This document shows positions 59,773 through 64,000 of a stretch of 64,000 nucleotides of DNA, piece by piece (the stretch's first letter is position 1; every line of letters starts with the position of its first letter). Source of the DNA: Gemmatimonas groenlandica (GTDB taxonomy: Bacteria > Gemmatimonadota > Gemmatimonadetes > Gemmatimonadales > Gemmatimonadaceae); NCBI RefSeq assembly GCF_013004105.1, contig NZ_CP053085.1, forward strand, positions 186,001-250,000, given 5' to 3'. A model generated the notes under the pieces. It did no database searches, was not told the origin of the DNA, and saw only the letters and a program-made list of their open reading frames with translations. The translations under genes were made by a program, and so were the position numbers.

Positions 59773-60630
59773 TCACCGTTTTTTCGGTGCCGGCTTCGCC
59801 TCACCCTTTGTCTTGACGGCGGGTGGCTCGAGCACGGGCTGGAGATAGGCCAGCAGAATGCGCCGCAGGTCGTCGAGCAACGGCTTCTTCTCGGCGGCGA
59901 CGGCGCGTCCGCGACGGGCCAGCAACGACTGTCCCAGCGAAGCGGCCACAAGCGCCACGCGGCGTCGATCGCGGGTCGCGAGCTTCGGATTGCGCGCGGC
60001 GAACAGCACATCGAGCCGGTCGACGAATGAATCGAAGAGCTGAGCGCGTAGGCGCGTCGGCGCCGACCGGGTGTCGTCGCCGGGGCCTTCCACGGTGGCG
60101 AACACGCGCCGGAAGGCGGGGTGCGTGTCGTGGAATTCGGCCAGCGGCTTCACGATGCGGTCGATGAGCCGATCGAGGGGCAGGCCGTGCGGGTCGATCG
60201 GGAATGCTCGCTCATGAATGGCGCGCATTTCGTCGGCATACCGCAGCGCGAGCGCCGCCAGCACGGCATCGCGATTGGGGAAGAACTGGTACAGCGAGCC
60301 CTTGGCGGTACGAGCGCGCAGGGCGATGGCTTCCGCGGTCGCGGCGTGCAGTCCCTGTTCCGCGATTACGGCGGCCGCCGCGTCGAGCAGGAGTTCGACC
60401 CGCGCTTGTCCGCGCGACTGTCGAGGCCGCCGCCGATACGCGTCGGGTGATCCGCTATCGGCATTCGGCGTCGAGGCAACCGGCGCGATCGCAACCGGCG
60501 CGATCGCAACCGGCGCGTTCGCGACCGGCGCGCTGGCAACCGGCGCACGAGCGAGCTGCACCGTGGCGGCCGCTACCGACTCGACGGCGATGGGTCTGGC
60601 AGTGGGACGAGGCGCACGTTTGGCGGGCAT
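59773..60630 (-). CDS. TetR-family regulator with repetitive N-terminal extension
   Basis: The 285-residue regulator has an unusual N-terminal extension (about 1-75) containing five copies of an APVA-type pentapeptide encoded by 15-bp tandem repeats (60481-60555). The TetR HTH follows (ELLLDAAAAVIAEQGLHAATAEAIALRARTAKGSLYQFF), then a ligand-binding domain of about 130 residues and a short Lys/Pro-rich tail. ATG at 60630 is used; the frame is open to a TTG at 60681. It lies upstream of aguBA on the same strand and may control them. Autoregulation is possible. Confidence 0.82.
   Translation of the reverse strand: MPAKRAPRPTARPIAVESVAAATVQLARAPVASAPVANAPVAIAPVAIAPVASTPNADSGSPDAYRRRPRQSRGQARVELLLDAAAAVIAEQGLHAATAEAIALRARTAKGSLYQFFPNRDAVLAALALRYADEMRAIHERAFPIDPHGLPLDRLIDRIVKPLAEFHDTHPAFRRVFATVEGPGDDTRSAPTRLRAQLFDSFVDRLDVLFAARNPKLATRDRRRVALVAASLGQSLLARRGRAVAAEKKPLLDDLRRILLAYLQPVLEPPAVKTKGEAKPAPKKR
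60481..60555. repeat. Five 15-bp tandem repeats in the TetR coding region
   Basis: The CGGCGC-(N)9 unit repeats five times: the first two are identical (CGGCGCGATCGCAAC) and the others differ at a few positions. Read on the minus strand, each unit encodes APVA plus one variable residue. Such in-frame repeats can vary in number between strains. Confidence 0.85.
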
Positions 60631-60656
60631 CGCCAACGATACCGCGTCCGGGAGGC

Positions 60657-60687
60657 CTTGACAATGCGACGCTACCGTCAAGATTTA
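60657..60687 (+). promoter_or_regulatory. Candidate promoter overlapped by inverted repeat
   Basis: A perfect -35 TTGACA (60658-60663) is followed about 17-18 bases later by a GATTTA-like -10 (60682-60687). The site is inside the imperfect repeat CTTGAC (60657-60662) with GTCAAG (60677-60682). It lies between the TetR (-) and the lipoprotein (+) starts, so a regulator binding here could control both. The -10 is weak. Confidence 0.4.
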
Positions 60688-60741
60688 ACGGCGTTAGGTA
60701 AATAGAACATCGTTCTCCACGCGCCACTTCCCAGAGGTCCT

Positions 60742-61071
60742 ATGCGTTCATTCCGTCATGTCACGACGGCGGTCGTCGTCGCGTCGGCATCACTCCTGTT
60801 CACGGCCTGCGCCTCGGGTGGCGCGGCGACGGCCGCCCGAACCGAAGGCACGCAGAACAGCGTGCCCAGTGCCTCACAGAAGGCGATCGCCAACGCGATC
60901 GACGCGAGCACGGCGCCATTCGTGGGCTCGCTCAAGACGAAGAAGTTCTATCCGCAGAGCTGCCACACGGTGAAGCTGATCAAGGCGGACGACAAAGTCG
61001 GCTTCGTGTCGATGAAGGACGCGCAGGACGCCGGATTTACGCGCGACGCGTACAACACGGACTGTCAGTAA
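60742..61071 (+). CDS. Small lipoprotein with Ada-like Cys motif
   Basis: The 109-residue protein has a lipobox (LFTAC, Cys23). The mature part has KKFYPQSCHTVKLI and DAQDAGFTRDAYNTDC, resembling the KYHRPDC...YFDSREEALAAGY...C pattern of the Ada-type metal-binding fold (also seen in nuclease and calcium-binding tails). Two Cys (about 74 and 108) may bind metal or form a disulfide. It is likely an outer- or inner-membrane lipid-anchored protein. A promoter candidate lies ~55 bases upstream. Confidence 0.6.
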   Translation: MRSFRHVTTAVVVASASLLFTACASGGAATAARTEGTQNSVPSASQKAIANAIDASTAPFVGSLKTKKFYPQSCHTVKLIKADDKVGFVSMKDAQDAGFTRDAYNTDCQ

Positions 61072-61117
61072 CATTCGTCGCGATGGGCTCGCGATGAGTT
61101 ACCCGCGTTAAGCCAAT

Positions 61118-62578
61118 TCAGGCGCGGATATACAGCGCGACGACGTCCATGACGTTGGTGCCAGTCGGGCCGGGGCGCAGCAGCGCCTCGGCCGCATCGA
61201 GCGGAAACCACGACCGGCCGGTACTGAGGTCGTCTTCGGGTACGCGTCCCGCGCGGCGGGCCAGCGCCGGCACTGCCGCATCCACGATGGCGCCGGCGGC
61301 ATCGGTCGGACCGTCACGCCCATCGGTGCCCGCCGCCAAGACGCTGATCTTCCACGAGCGCGAGTCACCGCAGGCGGCCGCTTCCTCGAGTGCCAGCGCG
61401 GCCGACAGGGCGAGCACCTGCATGCGACCGCCGCGCAGTGGTTCGTCCGACCACGGCACCTCCAGCGACTCGTCTTCATTGCGCGACATTGCCCGATCAG
61501 CCGTCTCGCGCAAGTTGACAACGGGCTCGCCGCCACACACCAGCAGCGTATCGCCGTGCGCCTCGGGCGCTGTCTGCAGCGCCAGCCGCGCGAGCTGATC
61601 GCCCAGTTGTGCGGCGTCGCCCTCGAGCGGCATCTGCTGGACCACCACCTGCGCGATGCCGAGGGCACGCGCCTCATGCGCCAGCGCCTGCACCGCATCG
61701 GCGTTGCGCGCGACCAGGGTGTAGCCCACGCGCGCGAACGCGGCATGGTCGGTACTCGGAACGCGCGGAGGATCGCTGGCACCCTCGAGCCCCAGCACCG
61801 TGCCCATCACGCGCTCGACACGCGAACGCATGTCGTGCGCGTCGAGTAGAGCCAGGAAGGTCGCGTCGTCGAGCGGATCGGCGGTGCAGGGGCCCGAGCC
61901 GATCACCGCCGGATCGTCGCCGATCACATCGGAGATCGCGAACACCGGCACGTGCTCCGCGCCATGCTGCACGAGACTGACCGCGAGACGACCGGCGCCC
62001 CATCGCAGCACGCGACGTCGGATCGCATTCATCTCGTGAATGGCGAGCCCTGACTCGAGCAGTGTTTCGGCGAGGGTGGCCAGATGCGACTGCGCGCGAT
62101 CGGCATCACCAACCTCCTGCGAGAGTGTCGCGATCGGCGCCGCACAGAGCGAGGTGGTGCCACCCGACAGCAGCACGAGCACGATGCTGCCGTCGTCGAT
62201 GCTATGGGCGAGATCATCGAGCGCGTCGGCGGCGTCGAGCGACGCAGGCCCGGGCACCGGATGATCACCGACCATGAGCCGAATACGGGCAGGCAAGTCA
62301 CCGCCCACCTCGTCTCGCTTCGGTTCGTGCGCCGCGACCACGAGACCACCGTGCACCGTGCGCCCGCGTTGATCGAGCGCGTCGAGGGCACCGGCCATCA
62401 TCGCCGGCGCGGCTTTTCCCAAAGCGATCACGTAGACGGGCGCATGCGCGGACAGCATGGAACGTGCGTCGAACCAGGCGCCCACCGCGTCACGTGTCCG
62501 CGGAAACGGCGCCGCGCCCTGCACCGCGGCACGATAGAGTGCCGCGAGCAGGGCGCGGGGATGCTGCGAGGTATTCAC
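61118..62578 (-). CDS. Glycerate 2-kinase (GckA/MOFRL type)
   Basis: This ATP-dependent glycerate kinase has an N-terminal DUF4147 domain (VYVIALGKAAPAM, HPVPGPASL, VLLSGGTTSL) and a C-terminal MOFRL domain (TLLVCGGEPVV, LAAGTDGRDGPTDAAGAI). The 486 residues are a little longer than the usual ~420, with inserts in the middle. It phosphorylates D-glycerate, in glyoxylate, serine or sugar-acid metabolism. No other glycerate gene is adjacent. It is divergent from no strong neighbour. Confidence 0.9.
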   Translation of the reverse strand: MNTSQHPRALLAALYRAAVQGAAPFPRTRDAVGAWFDARSMLSAHAPVYVIALGKAAPAMMAGALDALDQRGRTVHGGLVVAAHEPKRDEVGGDLPARIRLMVGDHPVPGPASLDAADALDDLAHSIDDGSIVLVLLSGGTTSLCAAPIATLSQEVGDADRAQSHLATLAETLLESGLAIHEMNAIRRRVLRWGAGRLAVSLVQHGAEHVPVFAISDVIGDDPAVIGSGPCTADPLDDATFLALLDAHDMRSRVERVMGTVLGLEGASDPPRVPSTDHAAFARVGYTLVARNADAVQALAHEARALGIAQVVVQQMPLEGDAAQLGDQLARLALQTAPEAHGDTLLVCGGEPVVNLRETADRAMSRNEDESLEVPWSDEPLRGGRMQVLALSAALALEEAAACGDSRSWKISVLAAGTDGRDGPTDAAGAIVDAAVPALARRAGRVPEDDLSTGRSWFPLDAAEALLRPGPTGTNVMDVVALYIRA

Positions 62579-62626
62579 GAACGGAGTATCGTAGTTCGCA
62601 CAGGCGGACGTCGCTGTGCGAACGGG

Positions 62627-63205
62627 TTAGTGCGAGCCGCCGGCGTGTGAAATCGCGGCACCGAGGTCGGTGTAGGCGTCAGCCGCCATCTGGTTAAACG
62701 GCGCGGCCACGTACGAGATCTTGCCCGACGGATCGATCACGTACAGCGTGCGCTTGTGGTAGCCGGTGCCCGCGTTGGCACCGTACGCCACGCCAACCTT
62801 GCGGTCGGTGTCGGCGGCGAAATGGAACTGGAACTTCGCGTCCTTGGCCCACGAGACGAGCGCGGTGTCGCTGTCGATGCTGACGCCTACGAGCGTGACC
62901 TTCTTCCCGCCCTGGAATGTCTGCGCGTACTTGTCGCGATACGACTCCATCTGCACCGTGCAGCCGCTGGTGCGCGCCTTCGGGAAGAACGCCAGCACGA
63001 CCGTCTCGCCCTTGTGCTCCGAAAGCTTGAACGGCTTCTTGGCGACGCCATCCGCCGTGACGACCGTCACCGTGAAATCAGGTGCCATCTCGCCGACCTT
63101 GAGCGGCGTCGGCGCGGGCGCGGCCTGCGCGCCAGCGATGGACGGAGCGATTGCGGCGACGGCGAGCACCGCAACGAAACGTGCGGCACGTGAGCGAATG
63201 GACAT
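62627..63205 (-). CDS. Exported peroxiredoxin (BCP/AhpC-TSA type)
   Basis: The signal peptide (about 1-27, IAGAQA) is followed by a thioredoxin-like AhpC/TSA domain with the peroxidatic Cys82 in KARTSGCTVQM (the usual motif is TPGCT). The usual resolving Cys of BCP (five residues later) is Glu here, so it may act as a 1-Cys type. The start at ATG 63205 gives a clean signal peptide; the frame upstream to 63403 overlaps the divergent gene's region. The 192-residue length is normal. It probably removes peroxides in the periplasm. Confidence 0.85.
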   Translation of the reverse strand: MSIRSRAARFVAVLAVAAIAPSIAGAQAAPAPTPLKVGEMAPDFTVTVVTADGVAKKPFKLSEHKGETVVLAFFPKARTSGCTVQMESYRDKYAQTFQGGKKVTLVGVSIDSDTALVSWAKDAKFQFHFAADTDRKVGVAYGANAGTGYHKRTLYVIDPSGKISYVAAPFNQMAADAYTDLGAAISHAGGSH

Positions 63206-63306
63206 CAAGAACTCCGGAAGAGTATGAACGGGGATTGAGCGGGTGTCGCTGAACGGAGACGGGTCGCTGACCACGCCTGTGGACAACGTACTACTCCAAA
63301 CTAACG

Positions 63307-63330
63307 TTTCCGGCCCATTTCGACCGGAAA
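63307..63330. promoter_or_regulatory. 7-bp inverted repeat upstream of glycine-zipper lipoprotein
   Basis: TTTCCGG (63307-63313) is inversely repeated as CCGGAAA (63324-63330) with a 10-base spacer. It lies about 70 bases before the ATG at 63402 and between divergent genes, where an operator would be expected. Confidence 0.35.
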
Positions 63331-63401
63331 TCGATCGATTCGGCGTGGCACGACCCCTGCCTGGTGATGGTGGTGCAAGCACGATCATCTCAGGAGGATC
63401 C

Positions 63402-63992
63402 ATGACTCAAATCCGTACGCGCATCCGTCACGCCTCGTTGCTGCTGGCCCCCTTGGCCTTTGGAGTCCTGACGGGGTGTGGCGGAGCCGATTCGCGCCTC
63501 GACGAGCAGCTGAAGGCCGACCTGGCCGCCGCCGCGCAGGCGCCCGGCGCTCGCGGTCAGTTTGCGAGTCCGGCCGAGTTGGGATATCCGCAGGGGTACG
63601 CGCCGCAGTATCCGGGTCAGTATCCAGCGCAGTATGGCTATCCGCAGCCTGGGTACCCGCAGGGCTATCCGCCGGCGGCGTATCCCCAGGGCTATCCGGC
63701 GCCGCAGCCGCAGACTCGGGTGGTGTATGTGCCGCAGCAGAGCACCGTACGACGGACGAGCAGCGCCGGGAGCGGCGGGGGTTCGACCGGCAGTTCTGGA
63801 ACGCGGTCGGGCACGCAGCCGGCCAATACACAGAAGGGCGCCATCATCGGCGCGGCGACGGGGGCGGCGATCGGTGTCGCTACGTCGCGTGACAAGGTGA
63901 AGGGTGGAGCGATCGGCGCGTTGGGCGGCGCCGTGTTGGGCGGCATCATTGGTCATCAGATCAAGAAGCGTAGCGGGTCCGTGAGGGAGTAG
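63402..63992 (+). CDS. Glycine-zipper lipoprotein with Tyr/Pro-rich repeats
   Basis: The 196-residue lipoprotein has a lipobox (VLTGC, Cys about 26). After a short helix comes a Gly/Tyr/Pro/Gln-rich stretch with YPQGY-type repeats (about 60-100), then a Ser/Gly-rich linker and a C-terminal glycine-zipper pair (GAIIGAATGAAIGVATS, GALGGAVLGGIIGHQIKK), as in YMGG/2TM-type envelope proteins. AGGAGG lies 5-6 bases before the ATG at 63402, an excellent ribosome site. It is probably an outer-membrane or cell-surface protein of unknown role. It ends 8 bases before the window edge. Confidence 0.8.
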   Translation: MTQIRTRIRHASLLLAPLAFGVLTGCGGADSRLDEQLKADLAAAAQAPGARGQFASPAELGYPQGYAPQYPGQYPAQYGYPQPGYPQGYPPAAYPQGYPAPQPQTRVVYVPQQSTVRRTSSAGSGGGSTGSSGTRSGTQPANTQKGAIIGAATGAAIGVATSRDKVKGGAIGALGGAVLGGIIGHQIKKRSGSVRE

Positions 63993-64000
63993 TTGCAGGA

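Noticed and set aside
1-64000. tRNA, rRNA or CRISPR arrays
   Set aside because: I found no recognisable tRNA cloverleaf, rRNA stretch or regularly spaced repeat array on reading the window. A dedicated RNA search would be more sensitive.

Overview
The window is a stretch of GC-rich chromosome (roughly two-thirds G+C by eye) with densely packed genes on both strands. It comes from a Gram-negative bacterium, because it encodes a BamA/TamA-type barrel, TamB, lipoproteins with lipoboxes and several outer-membrane barrels. Three secreted S9 peptidases, a large BNR/VPS10-like propeller protein, an exported amidohydrolase, an exported M14 peptidase, a DUF1028 protein and an ECF sigma factor together fit Gemmatimonadota (Gemmatimonas-like) best. 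That placement is inference from gene content; there is no rRNA gene here. I found no tRNA, rRNA, CRISPR array, insertion sequence or prophage.

Layout. 1-5.8 kb: hybrid histidine kinase, two small unknowns, a cysteine-free DksA-like protein, a zinc-ribbon protein and an S9 peptidase. 5.8-11.1 kb: DUF2071, a membrane hydrolase, a GH29 fucosidase, a two-domain cupredoxin-like protein and a TauE/SafE permease. 11.2-12.9 kb: a three-gene envelope operon (Holin-X-like, unknown, DUF3618). 13.3-20.3 kb: the tamB and bamA/tamA-like pair. 20.4-26.6 kb: DUF423 plus an S9 peptidase, then an amidohydrolase, a Tat-exported small subunit and a GMC dehydrogenase joined by overlapping codons. 26.8-29.9 kb: redox and small-protein cluster (OsmC, ArsR-type regulator, TrxC, unknowns, DUF1003). 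29.9-39.4 kb: TolB-like lipoprotein, BNR propeller, phosphatase-like protein with DUF1028, and M14 peptidase. 39.4-43.6 kb: an outer-membrane protein bracketed by two copies of a ~130-bp inverted repeat, a Ser/Thr kinase, an exported MetX-like hydrolase and DUF983. 43.6-50.6 kb: coiled-coil lipoprotein, YdcF, a third S9 peptidase, NlpC/P60, queE-queC and TerC. 50.8-53.4 kb: a barrel protein and a large exported unknown. 53.7-60.6 kb: a long leftward block, TetR then aguB-aguA then a membrane protein, followed by an ECF sigma factor and three coupled genes. 60.7-64 kb: small lipoprotein, glycerate kinase, exported peroxiredoxin and a glycine-zipper lipoprotein.

The dominant theme is export: many products carry signal peptides, and the S9, M14, amidohydrolase, DUF1028 and GH29 proteins look like a periplasmic or extracellular scavenging set for peptides and sugars. 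The most system-like locus is the ECF sigma operon at 53.7-57.1 kb. There the usual anti-sigma slot is taken by a single-pass membrane protein carrying a CBM48-type glycogen-binding module, and a second possible module of this kind sits at the end of the last, exported protein. Other notable signals are a 54-nt hairpin that encloses the start codon of the DUF2071 gene, the inverted-repeat pair around the outer-membrane protein gene, and a 156-bp palindromic array of CGCGAAG units.
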